DNA of 64,000 nucleotides from Escarpia spicata (Eukaryota; Annelida; Polychaeta; Sabellida; Siboglinidae): NCBI GenBank assembly GCA_963995525.1, contig OZ023217.1, positions 8,643,544 to 8,707,543 of the forward strand, read 5' to 3'. Shown piece by piece: positions 26,192 to 45,936 of this stretch (position 1 is its first letter; each line of letters starts with the position of its first letter). The notes under the pieces were generated by a model. It saw only the letters and a program-made list of their open reading frames with translations, ran no database searches and was not told where the DNA came from. The position numbers and the translations under genes were made by a program.

Positions 26192-28949
26192 ATTAAAATG
26201 TGGGTCTAGAGCCGGTGGAGCTGAAGACGGCAATGGCAGACAGATGAATCTGGAGACGGATGGATGAAGCCAGTAATATTCGATCCCAGTGGCCTACAAG
26301 AGTGAGAGTGAGTGGGCGCAGTATGCATTAATATGCACGATGGACGGTTGTGAATTCTCGGTCGACAACAAGGAGTCAATTTGGTATATGCAAATGTAAG
26401 TGGAACAAATATTAACCAATTTACCGTTGAGAACAAACTTTTACATGGTGGACGCGCCACGAAAAACGCTATCAAAATCGTCCGCGTGAGCGTGTTTATA
26501 AACCAACTACACGTGCACTGTCAAATATGACAGCACGTGGGAAATGGCCCAGCAAATGACCCTACGACTCGTCACTCGTGCGAGGGCATCAATCCAACAT
26601 CAGTTGACAGTGCACACAATTAATCGACTTTAGGTTTGCCAGATGTCTTCCGTAGTCGTTCAAACGTGGCACCGGAAAGCTCGTATGCATGTTGCAGAAG
26701 CTCTGCTTTCAGGTAAGATCGTAGAAGATTAATTAAGTGGGTTAAAGGATTAGTCTAGCTAGCAGGCCATAACAGCAACAATGAAAGCCCGTACGGGCGC
26801 ACCCATGCTTAAATTAACTCACACCAAAATCTAGCTGGTTGACAATGTTTACCATAACTGGTTGCTATATATTGCATGTGTCTATCATTTATCGTATGTG
26901 TTTACCGTATATCAACAACGTTCTCGCATCTCTGAAAAGAGGCTTTCTATACGTCACACCCGTCATTCAGTTAGGCCAGTTTACCGACGACACGCAGGTC
27001 AAGTGAAGCGTCATCCAGCTGAAAGTTTTGTGTTCTGACACACTACTGCCGAAAAACTGTTTCATTCCTATCGGCCATTCTGGTTTATGACGATACATAT
27101 AACTATACGTGAATTTATATAAATTAATCTCCACGTCACGTCGCCAATTGCAATGCGATGGTTCAGTTAAATAATTGTTGCACTCCTTTTTTCCCCAGTC
27201 TGGCTTGTCTTGATACTGGATTTACCTGTCTTCGATCTACCATCATAACGACTACTAATTCAATGTCACATCCAAACGAAAAGGGGTAGATTTAGAACCA
27301 TTTCTATATATTTTTAACTTTGGTTTATATATAACTAATACCAGGAATTGAAAATAATTTATATTATGATTATGGAAATCTTTTTGTCATGATTTTTGTA
27401 ACGCGATTGTTTTGGCATGCAGTCAAATTTGATTCACTTTGCCTAAGCCAGCACGACGTTCTGGTATACCCGTCTAGTCGGCTTTCTCTCATGATCCGCA
27501 TTCCACACTAATCGCGTCTGCCCCCCCCCCCCCCCATCATTGGTGCCGAGCACAGGGTCGCTGAACTAAGGTCAAACCCCGCTAGGCTTGAACTCGCAAT
27601 CCTCTAATCAATTTTGTCGCAAGAAGCCTGACGTGCAGACTGAATTCACGAGGAACAGTTCCGTTGGGACCCGTATATCTGGGTATAACTACACCACACG
27701 GTGATGCTATTCGTATTTAGTTGACGTTGTGTGTCTGTCTCAGAACAGTTGTCCGTCCCAAGTAAACATGAATATGTAGGCCCCTAGGTAGATGGATTAT
27801 GTTTGTGGCGGTGTCTTGATCACATTTCTTTGTGGTTGATTTATGTCCCAAGAGAGAGTTTCTAGGTCCTTGTTCGTCGCGCCCTAGGCCATAGTCTGTT
27901 TTCGAGAGCTGTCTGTGGGTGTCAAAGTCCCAGCCAATGTGGACCATGGCCCGGCAGCTTCGTCTGTGCATGTTTCAGGACTTTTTCAGGTGGAATGTCA
28001 ACAGGCCTCCCACCGAAGACAGGTTAACTAAGTCTGTTCTCTTTCCTCCGTATGTGTCCAACTCAGTGTATTGGTTAATGGTGGACTGCTTGTACCGTAG
28101 GCCTACATCATCATGTTACATAATTAGTTGTATTATGGTATATTATTTAATTACATTGATTAGTTGATAACGAGTTATTGTGTAGAATAACACTTAGTCA
28201 GATCCTGTTCATAGTCTTCTGATTGACCCTGACTGGTCGATTCTATTCACACCTTACAATAGCGGGCGATTTCTAAGTAGTTTGAACTTACCTTCCAGAG
28301 AATAGGATAGACACACATATATTTTAGGTGGACATAATAAATAGTATTAAAGACGACTCTCCTACGCTGTAGGAATGAACACGAAATCGTGTTCGTTGTT
28401 CCTTTATTGCAGGCACATCGTTATGAACCAGTTCGTACGTACACAAACGGTGATTATCAACTTTGATGAATAAAATAGGTATGTGTTGTGATCACCCGGG
28501 GTGCCAGCAGGGCTGGGATTAAGGACGCCATACCTGGTCATTATTTTCATGCTGATGACCGAAATGAGTTTTGGCGACTGTTTCACTAACATTATTATGA
28601 GCTCACAAGCCCGATTTTGCTCTTTAAAAATCGGTTTTCTCCTTAATTAACTGTGTTCTTGTGTACTGAAAACTGTCAACACCAGGGTGCGCCACCTGAT
28701 CTTTCGCCGGTGTGTCACGGAAACATTGTCCTCGGTGATACGGTTGCGGCTTTTGCATTTCGAAAAAGCTCCTTAAAATTAATAACGAAATCTATTTACT
28801 GATTAATTTTCCTTATGAGAACTTTATCTGAGTGAAACGGCCCGTGTTCGAGCACGAATAGTGATTCCTTCATGCTAGCGAGTGCGCAGTATCATTCCGA
28901 GGCATCGCAAATGGATAATGTTAAATCTCCTCTCATCAATGTCTATGCT
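26192..28949. other. unassigned non-coding stretch
   Basis: No exon recognised. A poly-C run lies at about 27522-27535. At about 27560-27625 the reverse strand contains GAGTTCAAGCC, a B-box-like word, but no convincing A box. Confidence 0.4.
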
Positions 28950-29565
28950 GGCTGACCAGGCTTAACAACTGTACTGTGGCGTCCCGTGGTTGTCGTTTCC
29001 ATATCTTCCTGTCTTGCGCTGTCCTCTGCTAGCAGGTGCCCTTCCAGTACTCGTCTAGTTCGCATCTCCACCGTCTCGCCGGTCTTCCTCTAGATCATTT
29101 CCTTTCGTAAGGTCTCCAGGTAGTTATATGCGATGTCCATCGGTTATCCCGTTGTCTGCTGATGTGCCCTGCCCAGGTCCACTCCTGTCTTCTATTTGTT
29201 CTATCACGTCTACGACCGTTATCCTTCTCTCTTGCTCAGATGTTTGTTTTTCTCTCCCGATATATGATGTTTAACATACATCTTTCCATTTTTGTTTGAG
29301 CGGCCGGCTGCTAGCTTGTTCTTTGCTTGTTGGTGAGTGTCCATGTTTTCGCGCCGTATGTCATCGCTAGAAGTACGCATGAGTTGTAGAGGTGTCTCTT
29401 CAAGCGGGTTCCAAAGTTACCCTTGAAGATGTCGCGGTGTTTGGCGAATGTTGTCCAGCCAGCGGTGATTCTTCTTTGAATCTCATTGTCTTGGTTTTTT
29501 CTCTGATGCTGTATCGCTGTTCCAGGTCCAGACGTAGCTTTCAACGTTCTCTATCTGTGTGGTGT

Positions 29566-29602
<37 letters not shown>

Positions 29603-30030
29603 TGTGTCGTTTTATAGCATCACTTTTGTCTTCGAAATGTTCATCTTCAGACCTTGTTTTTCACTTTCATCAGCTATCTCCTGCAGCATTTGTTTTTAGT
29701 TCTTGCGGTGTAGTAGCGCACATGAGTATGTCGTCGGCGAAGAGAAGATGACCGAGATATTCTCTTCTATTCTCAAGCCTCGGGTTTCCTAGGTCAATCT
29801 ACGGAATAAGCTTTCGGGTGTTGCCGTAAACAGCTTGGGCAGTATGGTGTCACCTTGGTGTGTATCGGGTTACTTTCTCTGTGTATGTGGACTGTCGTCG
29901 AGCTGTTAGTGTAGATGTCTTTCAGGAATTCGATGTACACATCTTCTAACTCCTGTTCTTGAAGCGAGGTCAGTGTTGTTTGAGTTTGCACCGAGTCGAA
30001 AGCCTTCTATGTGTTATACCAGACCATTAA
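28950..30030 (-). mobile_element. 5'-truncated RTE-like LINE, minus strand
   Basis: Minus-strand polymerase 3' half. It begins near 30000 with LQEQELEDVYIEFLKDIYTN (29991-29794), continues with an intact F-A-D-D box (LLFADDILMCA, box at 29741-29730), then RRITAGWTTFAKHRDIF and LAMTYGAKTWTLT (29544-29311), and a decayed tail to about 28950. An (AT)n run interrupts it at 29566-29598. Frames are broken in several places. Confidence 0.82.
29311..29544 (-). pseudogene. RTE-like LINE ORF2, RT-distal segment
   Basis: 77 codons with RRITAGWTTFAKHRDIFKGN, HLYNSCVLLAMTYG and KTWTLTNKQ, typical of the region after the RT palm in RTE-type elements. Part of the element at 28950-30030. Confidence 0.78.
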
Positions 30031-31580
30031 TACGGAGAACGCATTGTCCAACCATTCTGTTTGGTTTGTTGTCCAGAGAATGATTGACTGAGTTGGTTAT
30101 CAACAGTTTCCAGCAGTGTTCCAACTATTACCAGGTTTTGTTTGTCTGTTTCTTGGCTCAATATTACATTCTTCCTAAAACTGATCGTGATTTCAAATTC
30201 AGTGATGGCGTTGGCACACCTATATAGCACAGTTTGCGGTAGCACAGATGAAGACATCATCTGTACACTGAACCATTTCTCTAAAATACCACCTGTTTGT
30301 CTTTATCTAGGCTTTCAGCTCGTAGAAATTCCCTTTACAACGATTGGTCATCTATGTAATGCTGTCTACAGGAGGCGTGTAGGGCTGTAATGTGGAGTCG
30401 GCGATGCTAAAGAGGTTTGGAATCAGAACACATGTCCATGCTTCATTGCATCGTTGATGTCAAATCACATACTGAATCACATACAAGTATGCTAAATGAC
30501 AAGACAATTCGCTGATAATAACTACCTTGGTTGTGAGTTCCATCAGTGACACCATTGTGGTCCGACCGATTAACAGTTGTTCCTGAAGCATGCGATATCA
30601 CGGTCAACGAGGGATGATGCAAAACATGCATTGTATTTTCCGGTTGGAGAATTTGTCAGCCATTTTAATGTATCGTCTAATTGGGCATGCCAACATAAAA
30701 AGGCATGTTTTTGATCCGTTTGTTTATTTAAGCATGTCGTGCTGAGTATGGCAAGGCACGCTTCCCGTTGTAGACTATGCGAGTTTGCACTTTGTAGGTT
30801 TTCGTTGGAACCTAAGAAATTCACACAGGGGCCTATTGCTGCACATTTTACACAATACTACGCAAGCACCAGTTGATATAACTGTATTATAACAGCAATA
30901 CTGATTGTGTTTTCTTGCTTGAAGATAACTGTTTAATGTCTGCGGTGGTGTACAGTGTAGTTCTGCTCGATGGACATATTGTCTATGAATTCACTGCTCG
31001 TTGATGTCCAGACTAGTAGTGTGTGAATAGGTTAATTAATAATTACAGCCGTTTTTGAGAAATGTCTCTTGTAAAATCCTCAAAAAGGGTTAATATTTAA
31101 TTATAAAAACATTTAATTTTCGTCAAGCGCGATATTTTCATTAACACGTTCAAAGCTCTGTTCAAAACCTAATTAAATATAAAACTTTAAATTGATATTG
31201 ATCGTTAGATCGGGTAACTTGCTAAACAGTGAATATCCTTACGTCGTAGTATTATACTATAGAGGCGGAACCATTCTTGCCCATTTTCCCAGAATTTCAG
31301 CCGGCTAAGTATAACAAATAATTTGTGTTTGATGGTTTCACCAAAACAACACAACTTTGCACAAACGAGCTGGCAGGCTGTAACGTATACGGGGTAGGTT
31401 TGAAACGAAACGAGCCAAAATCAAATTGAGGCGGTAGCTCTAAGCGCGTGATCTTCGTAACAATTAGTGCTACAAATTCTGACTAATACGACAAACAACC
31501 GTGTACAGCAGACTAATTGAAGCGAGCTGGGTATACTATCCGTCTTCTGGTAACATATGGATATTGCTGGGCAACATGAG
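30031..31580. other. unassigned non-coding stretch
   Basis: AT-rich; short frames only, and none with motif or splice support. Confidence 0.4.
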
Positions 31581-31585
31581 GTTAT

Positions 31586-31850
31586 AGTGGTGGTGGTGGT
31601 GGTGGTGGTGGTGGTGGTGGTGATGGTGGTGATGGTGGCGATGGTGGAGGTGGTGGTGATAGTTAGTAGTGATGGTGGTTGTGGTGACAGTGGTAGGTGG
31701 TGGTTGTTGTGGTGGTAGTTGGGGTGGTTGTTGTTCTGATTGTGGTGGTTGCGGTGGTGGTTGTTGTTGTTGTGGTGGTGGTGGTAACAGTTGCAGTAGT
31801 TGTGGTATTCGTGGAATACGCGCTGTTTGTGGTAGTGGTTGTATTGGTGG
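31586..31850. repeat. (GGT)n trinucleotide tract, degenerate
   Basis: Pure GGT at about 31589-31620, then GGT mixed with TGT/GAT to about 31850. The His/Thr/Pro/Gln or Val/Gly frames across it are artefacts. Confidence 0.95.
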
Positions 31851-32740
31851 CAGTGACATCTACCACTGTAATTCTATCCCGTTACTTACTACTCGGCGAC
31901 ATTGTGTCAAACAAACGAGTCGTGTAACAATTCAGCCGAGATCCAACCCTGGCTGGGGTAACTTCCTTATCGGTGCCTTGGAGTAAACCTGGGGTATGGT
32001 ATCTGCGAAGTTATCAGTTGTTATCGGCGTAGACGAGGGTTGACACTACCCCCAGTGTCTCGGTCGCCAGTTTTACAGTCACCCAGCGTCTCCTACCATC
32101 GCCGTACGAATGTTTTTATCGCTATACCCCTGGGGTTGATGATGTCCTTGCTGGGGGTCGCGCCATAGAATGTCAGTTGCCTCCCGCATTGTCACTTGGG
32201 TGGGTCATCGTGTTTATGTGTTAGTCACGTTAGACTCGACGCCTGTGGCCAGAAACCAAAGCCACAACGAACAACAACATGGCTTAATTAACAGCAGACG
32301 AGATTGGTTAATGCATTCAGACCTTTACGTAACGCAACACACCAACACAATTTAACATAACGTAAAACACAACACAACACAAACACATCTCAAAATAGAT
32401 TGAAAATTATCAGAATTCCTTTCTGCCATTATAACGTAGACCTGCCAGTTACCGGTCGAAGTTTATCAAAATGAAACATATTTACAAACAAATGTTGGAC
32501 TAACGCCATTTATGGTCATAATTAGGGTGCTGAAACACGGTTCCGTTTGTCTCTGATGGGATATTTTAAATGCGTATATAAAATGGTGATACGTTATTAT
32601 ACACAATGCTGCCCTTTAAAATGTATAATTATACCGACATATTTGTTCCTTTAACTACACTTAACAACGCAAAACAGTGTCACCGCATTAACAAAACGTT
32701 GCTGAATGTGGTGAACAACATTTGAACAGGAACTAGCTAA
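31851..32740. other. unassigned non-coding stretch
   Basis: No feature recognised; an ACACAACACAAC-rich patch lies at about 32340-32390. Confidence 0.4.
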
Positions 32741-32743
32741 TTA

Positions 32744-32893
<150 letters not shown>

Positions 32894-33119
32894 CAACACG
32901 ATGTGGGCTGCATCGCATCACTCACGTTGATCTAGACCGTCCACTCTCGGACGATGTCCAACATGTTTTCGGCAGTTTTTCACCTTTTCTTCAGCCTTTT
33001 ACTGTGCCTACATGTTTTCTTTAACAAGCGTATTATGTCTTGATGTATGACCGAACCACTGAAGTTTGTGGCATTTTACTGTGTTCGATGTTAGTTTGGG
33101 TGAAGGGTGGAAGTCTACC

Positions 33120-33141
33120 CCAATACGGTTAACCGTATTGG
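33120..33141. repeat. 22-bp perfect palindrome
   Basis: The self-complementary sequence centred on GGTTAACC, with flanks CCAATAC/GTATTGG, has no loop. Function unknown. Confidence 0.9.
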
Positions 33142-33545
33142 TTAGTCCAACTTTTGGGGACATCCATGACGTGTGTCACATTCAGGGGGCGGGGTATCTG
33201 GGTAAACTTTCATGGGGCGGAGGAGTCTTGTTGATGATTACGTAACGATTAAACAACGTTCGGTCACATCATGTACTTTACAGTCGGCGTGGCGTATTAC
33301 CGGTGAACACTGCGCAGGGTAACTCCATACCGTTGAAGGTGTGTGGGGGTAATTGTCGGGTGGGTATGTGGACCCGCGAGGGTGTCATGTTCTGGTTAAG
33401 TTTAGTGATTTGTGGAAATGTTGTTCTGCACAGTGTCATTACGTGTCCTGCCTAGTTGAAGTGCGGTCTCGTTACGTTTCCAGAAATTGTACCACAACTA
33501 GACTGATAGCATTAATTGCTGTGTAAGTTTTGGCGTATAAGCCCT

Positions 33546-33731
33546 ACAATGGAAACCTCATTAATCCGGACATCGATAATCCGGGACCACGATAATTCTG
33601 GACCACGATAATCCGGAAATCATCCGGGCATCTTTTGTCGCAGATATAATTATTTCAAAAACGCTGACATACACCGGTATGTGCATGATTGGTTTATCCG
33701 GGAAACTTGTTAATCAGGTTACTTATTAGGG
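33546..33731. mobile_element. possible pogo/Tigger-like MITE
   Basis: The left end ACAATGGAAACCTCATTAAT followed by CCGGAC repeats resembles pogo-group ends. The right side, reverse-complemented, reads TAACCTGATTAACAAG and then TTTCCCGGATAAA, a weaker inverted match. Internal ACCACGATAATCCGG-type words recur about every 18-20 bases. Confidence 0.35.
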
Positions 33732-36700
33732 GATCTATGTACGAATTAACGACGTTTCTTCGCGTTTTAACAGAATGCAAACGTAATGTACGCGTAGTGT
33801 GTGATGCTAGTACCGAAATACGTTAGTTTCATAATTACAAATAGCTATATATTATCGCAATGTCTGTATTCACCACTAGCTTTAAGTGATCATCATAGAA
33901 TTTCGCAGTACATCACATCACACGTTTTGTTATAGTTTATCATATCATACGCTTTCAGTTGACCTGTTGGCAATATATGTCAAGTAACTTCAACACGTAG
34001 CACGCTCCATAATTGCGAGACGTTCGAGAATGTTTTCCAAATTGCCTAGAAATCAATATGGCCGCTCTGTCCTTTAAAATTGGTCACGGTTGATCCAAAA
34101 CGTTTGATGTCGACGAAGAAGGCTCGTATTACGTTTTCGGGTCAATGTAGCTGCGTGGTGCCAAGATTATGTTACAGCAATCATATTATTAAAGGTATTA
34201 ACATAGTGGATAGTGGTATCATTAGGCGCACTTATGATGAGACTGCAAATAATAGTAATAGTAATTGTTGTGACAGTGATGGCTCGTAGCCTTGGTCATC
34301 AGTTGCTATGGCATTTGTCGACACCTGTGACGTTTGTCAATTGCAAATTAGTGATATTTGTAGAAAAGGTGTGTCATTTGTAGCCGAGTGTGACATTTGT
34401 TGATGAATACTATATTCTCGATTTGTCGGCACAATTGACTAATATCCTAAGTAACTAACTAATAAGACCATATCAATGCTAGTCTTATGATCAACAACAT
34501 GATGTTCACTGCGTTCTCCTACATGTGTTTTCCTATATACAATGCAATACAATACAATATATTTTATTTCCACAATAACATTATAACATGCTTTTTGATT
34601 GTATACACAATTATTGTAGAAAAGGGAAAAGTAGAATTGAAATTGAATTATAATAATACGGTTCACCGGTTCTCAATTGAGCAACATTAAAACGAACACG
34701 TCCACGCATGTCATCCTGGTTGAATCTTGACAGATATTTAAATTTGAATCCTCGTAATGCATTGTATCTTATTTCCGCATATATACAGTATTGCGTTCCA
34801 TACAACGATTGTTTAACTGCCTTGCGGATTTTTTGTACCTAAATTGAACCAATTGAGACATGCCAAAAATGAACCAATATGATTTCATCGTTTTTATACC
34901 AAACAATAATTCACTTCATAAGATACTCCAAAACACAAATGTGTGCTATATCCCAAGGCAGGAAGCCATTTACTTAGCTTCCATGGAGTCGTTAATTTCG
35001 CGAGATACTTGTATAGGTTCTTTAGACATAAGGATAAGCCTATCACAAACACGATAAAACTGATCTTACAACCATCGTTGGCTAGCGACATATCATTCTT
35101 TAGGCAGCTTGAATGTCAAATCATCACTATTCACATCTGGATGCAGACGCGTTTTCTGGTGTTACTGTGTCGCGGTTCGATGCGACGGTGCACCCTGGAT
35201 ATAGGCTACAAACGTTTCTTTAAAATGATAATTTAGTGCTCATCAGAAAGACATGGGATATAAAAAGCCTCTAGCGACATACAAAGTCCACGATCAAACA
35301 GCCGCCTTCGTTGAAAATGCAGAAGGCGGACGACGACGGCAGACGATTAAGCGGTGATGTTCTCGTGGTTAGAATGAGAGTAAATCCACCATAAACGTCC
35401 AAAAGACCAGCCGCATATTCACTGGTGCTGTTTTGCTCGATTTAAGCCGACAATCTGACTTTTCACCAGAAAAACCTCGACAATAACAATGCACGTTTAT
35501 AAGACAATAAACGATAACATTATGTTAATATTTCTGTGTTAAAACACGTCACTGTTAGTGTAGTTTGATAGTACGCGCAACGGGATACTTTTTACAAGGA
35601 CGGAGGAAACCATTTAAACAATATAATTATATGGGATGATATTAAATTGTAAGCGGGCGATCTTCCAGAGTGAATAAATAAATAAGCACAAGGAACACAA
35701 TGAATGAAAGGAGATGGAAATCAACAGTCACACGTTTTCCCAGTAGATGAGGAACAACGGCCCTTAAATTGAACGCAGGAATACATGACAATAATGTATC
35801 TGGAGAGTAGCCTAATTACTGAGAATTCCTCAGAATAATTATATGTCTTACCTCTTTATACCAGGAGCTGTGTTAATGTAAACATGGGAAGTTCTAAGTG
35901 CAGAAACACCAACGAGATTCATGTCTCGTCCTCATGCAATCAATATCTACGTCTTGTACTCCATTTCGCAGGCTCGAGGAAACATATGTTCCTTTAACCT
36001 GATTGGATATTTGCTGTGCGTCAACTGTTGTGGTCGTTTTATAGACGGTTTTTCTACAAACTGTTTGTTCATGGTCTTTTCTTGTGGTATTAGTATACTT
36101 CCTATGTAATGTTTGCACTGCAAACTCATATAAATTTTAGTTTTTTTGCATATTTTAGAAACAATAAACATTTTACTACTTACTAGTTTGATTAATGTAA
36201 TTCAGAATTACTGACTTGAAAACGTGTTTTACGATGCGTGCTTTGATATGATTTGAAACGTAAAAACCTATCTTTGATGTTGTCCGGCTCAAAATGTGAA
36301 TTTTTCTGTTGGGTCGGTTCAGACAACCACAACTTTGTAACACACTGGCTGACACGGATGACGCTGGTACCATTGTAAAACCTAAGTGTTACATTTTACA
36401 TAATTTGCATAACTCCATATCGCCAAAACGTACCATTAGTTTGAACACGTGCCGCGTACACTTCAGGCTCACTGGGCGATCTAATCTTTGTGCAGTTGTC
36501 GTGAGTAGTAGAAGAAGGTTTGTTTAAAATGTCAAAGGCAATATTATTACCAACGCAGGGAATCGTTAATGTTGATTTACGCTGCGCCATTTAGTTTGTA
36601 ATAAAGCATTTCTAATATATTTGGGACGCCGGGAAATTCGTCTAATTTTCAAGCCTTGTTTTGTGTTACTCCGTCGTTTCTGCAAACACTACAGCAGAGT

Positions 36701-36780
36701 TTGTGGAACGTTAAGTACTTGCTCTAGAATGTACCACGGACAAGACAACGGCATCGGAAATTTATAAATAGATTAACCAC
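33732..36780. other. unassigned non-coding stretch
   Basis: AT-rich with no supported exon. Frames of 60-97 codons overlap on both strands without motifs. Confidence 0.4.
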
Positions 36781-36781
36781 T

Positions 36782-37025
<244 letters not shown>

Positions 37026-37384
37026 TATCAGTATAGCCTACGCATATCAGTTATTCTACATCAAGTCTTTGGTAAAATGTCGTCTAAACCACAACTATAG
37101 GAAGCGTGGGATTAGATGACTAACAAACAAGCGTTTCAAGTAGTATAGTGTTTACCTACCATCTGACTACGCCCATATGAAAATATTGTCTACAAAAATA
37201 ATGAATACATCTTTCGTAAAACGCCGACCGCAACACGATAGAAGATATCACATAAATTGTGGCATCCCGCGCAGAATACCACACCCATGGTGTTGATCCG
37301 TCTCTTGAAACTGCACCCACATTAGGACAATTACTACCAAACACCTACATCAAATGTATCCCCCGTAATGGTGTAGCCTAGTTC

Positions 37385-37530
37385 CAGGAAGCAGTGACCT
37401 GGCTGTTTGAGCACCCGACTCACTATCGAGGGGATTGTAGTTCGATTCCACCTGCTGTCTTTTCGAAACTTAGGCAGGTTTGTTCACCTCACTTAGCCTT
37501 CGGCTTTCGGAAGAGAACCAGAAAAGCCTT
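37385..37530 (+). mobile_element. tRNA-derived SINE head
   Basis: GCAGTGACCTGGCTGTTTGAG (A-box position) and GTAGTTCGATTCC (B box) are about 40 bases apart, followed by TTTTCGAAACTTAGGCAGGT and TTCACCTCAC. That last part matches the post-tRNA segment of the SINE copies at 47652 and 61092 (TTTCGAATCTTGGGCAAGTT, TTCACCC). The copy is truncated before the 28-bp minisatellite. Confidence 0.55.
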
Positions 37531-37591
37531 TATTCATTTTATACCTGGTGTCTACACCAAGGGAGTAAATTATCACACATAGGACATGGAA

Positions 37592-38133
37592 CAGGCTGTC
37601 GTGGTTCCATGTAGTGGTAGTCTCTGTCCTGGTTCCATATACTGGTGGTCTCTGTCCTGGTTCCATATAGTAGTGGTCTCTGTCCTGGTTCCATATAGTG
37701 GTGGTCTCTGTCCTGGTTCCATATAGTAGTGGTCTCTGTCCTGGTTCCATATAGTGGTGGTCTCTGTCCTGGTTCCATATAGTGGTGGTCTCTGTCCTGG
37801 TTCCATATACTGGTGGTCTCTGTCCTGGTTCCATATAGTGGTGGTCTCTGTCCTGGTTCCATATACTGGTGGTCTCTGTCCTGGTTCCATATAGTAGTGG
37901 TCTCTGTCCTGGTTCCATATAGTGGTGGTCTCTGTCCTGGTTCCATATAGTAGTGGTCTCTGTCCTGGTTCCATATAGTGGTGGTCTCTGTCCTGGTTCC
38001 ATATAGTGGTGGTCTCTGTCCTGGTTCCATATACTGGTGGTCTCTGTCCTGGTACCATATAGTGGTGGTCTCTGTCCTGGTTCCATATACTGGTGGTCTC
38101 TGTCCTGGTTCCATATACTGGTGGTCTCTGTCC
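37592..38133. repeat. 28-bp minisatellite, about 19 copies
   Basis: The unit GGTTCCATATAGTGGTGGTC plus TCTGTCCT is repeated head to tail with AGT/ACT and GTG/GTA variants. Because 28 is not a multiple of 3 and the unit has no stop in any minus-strand frame, all three minus frames stay open (187-316 codons) with an 84-bp coding period. They are not credible proteins. Confidence 0.97.
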
Positions 38134-38194
38134 CATTCGTCATGTATGAATGTGTGTGTGTTTGGCGCGATGCACCCAACATAAGACAACGGTA

Positions 38195-38380
38195 CCACCT
38201 GTAGTAGAAGAAGAGTAAAGTAGACGAAGAATGAGAAGAAGAGGAAGAAGAGGGGAAGAAGTAAAATAGAAGGAGAAGAAGGGAGAGAATGAGAAGAAGA
38301 AGAAATAGAGGGAGGAGAAGAAGAATGGGAAGGAAAAGACGAAGAAGGAGAAGCAAGTAGGAGAAGAAGAACAAAACTTT
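38195..38380. repeat. purine tract, (GAA)n-like
   Basis: AGAAGAAGAGG-type polypurine, about 180 bp, directly after the minisatellite. Confidence 0.9.
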
Positions 38381-39266
38381 CAACTTAAAGTTACTCCATC
38401 TTGAAGACGAATAACAGCCCCACTGTTGACGACATTTACTCACATACTATTTTACCATCGCAGTACCATAGCAGTAGCTCAGCAGTAGGACAGCAATAGG
38501 ACAGCTGTAGGACAGCGGGCCGTCACGGCCCACGCGTCGACTCAGCGAGCTAACGAGGCATGAGTAGGCTCTGTTGGCACCTAGACTCGACTCTATTACG
38601 TTGACTTATAAGTCGAGGATCATTAAGTGGGGGCCGAGCACACGTTCCACAAATCTGTCGCTGAGATAACCCAGGTCAGGTCAACCCTGTCTTCTGTCAC
38701 GACTCTTCTGAGCCGGCAAACATCAAAGTCCAGTATTTACTTTTAGTTCCACGCTTTTTCGGGAACGACCTGAAGCTGTTTATGTGGGCTATTCTTAAGA
38801 AGGCTTTCTATGTATACAGTTGACGTGTTAGTTTACGTTTAACACAGGCCAGGTGACAATGTAAACTGCGTTGCTCGACTAGAAAGGATTAGTTGTATGT
38901 GCTTGTTGGCAGATGCGATAAGCAGATAGAATGTGTAAGTCTCGAGATTAGAAAACGCACAGTTGGTCATATTACAGCGAGCTGCGGTTCGAGTCGCTGC
39001 ATAACTTAGAACGTTCTCGCTGCAGCGACGCCGGCCTCCGACAAGGGACAGCAAATCACAGGTAATCATATTAGCGCACGCAGTCGTCAGCATGTGGTAA
39101 CACGGCGTATGTTTATTGGCGGTACCTACTGCTAATGTAACGGCATTTCATGACATGGATTTGTATTTAATATTCCGTACCAAAGGCGCGACGTGGTTTT
39201 GCTAAATTAACGTTATTATAGCTGATATGTTACTCACTAAGTGTATTTTCTTTTGTTTCTCAACAG
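38381..39266. promoter_or_regulatory. region upstream of gene A coding exon 1
   Basis: No coding exon. Gene A's first coding exon starts at an acceptor (39265-39266), so at least one 5' non-coding exon and the promoter must lie here or further left. I cannot point to a TATA box or a specific donor. A B-box-like word GCGGTTCGAGTCGC at about 38985-38998 lacks an A box. Confidence 0.25.

Positions 39267-45936
<6,670 letters not shown>

Noticed and set aside
37592..38133. Regular 28-bp repeats resembling a CRISPR array
   Set aside because: Units are directly head to tail with no unique spacers, and the genome is clearly animal.
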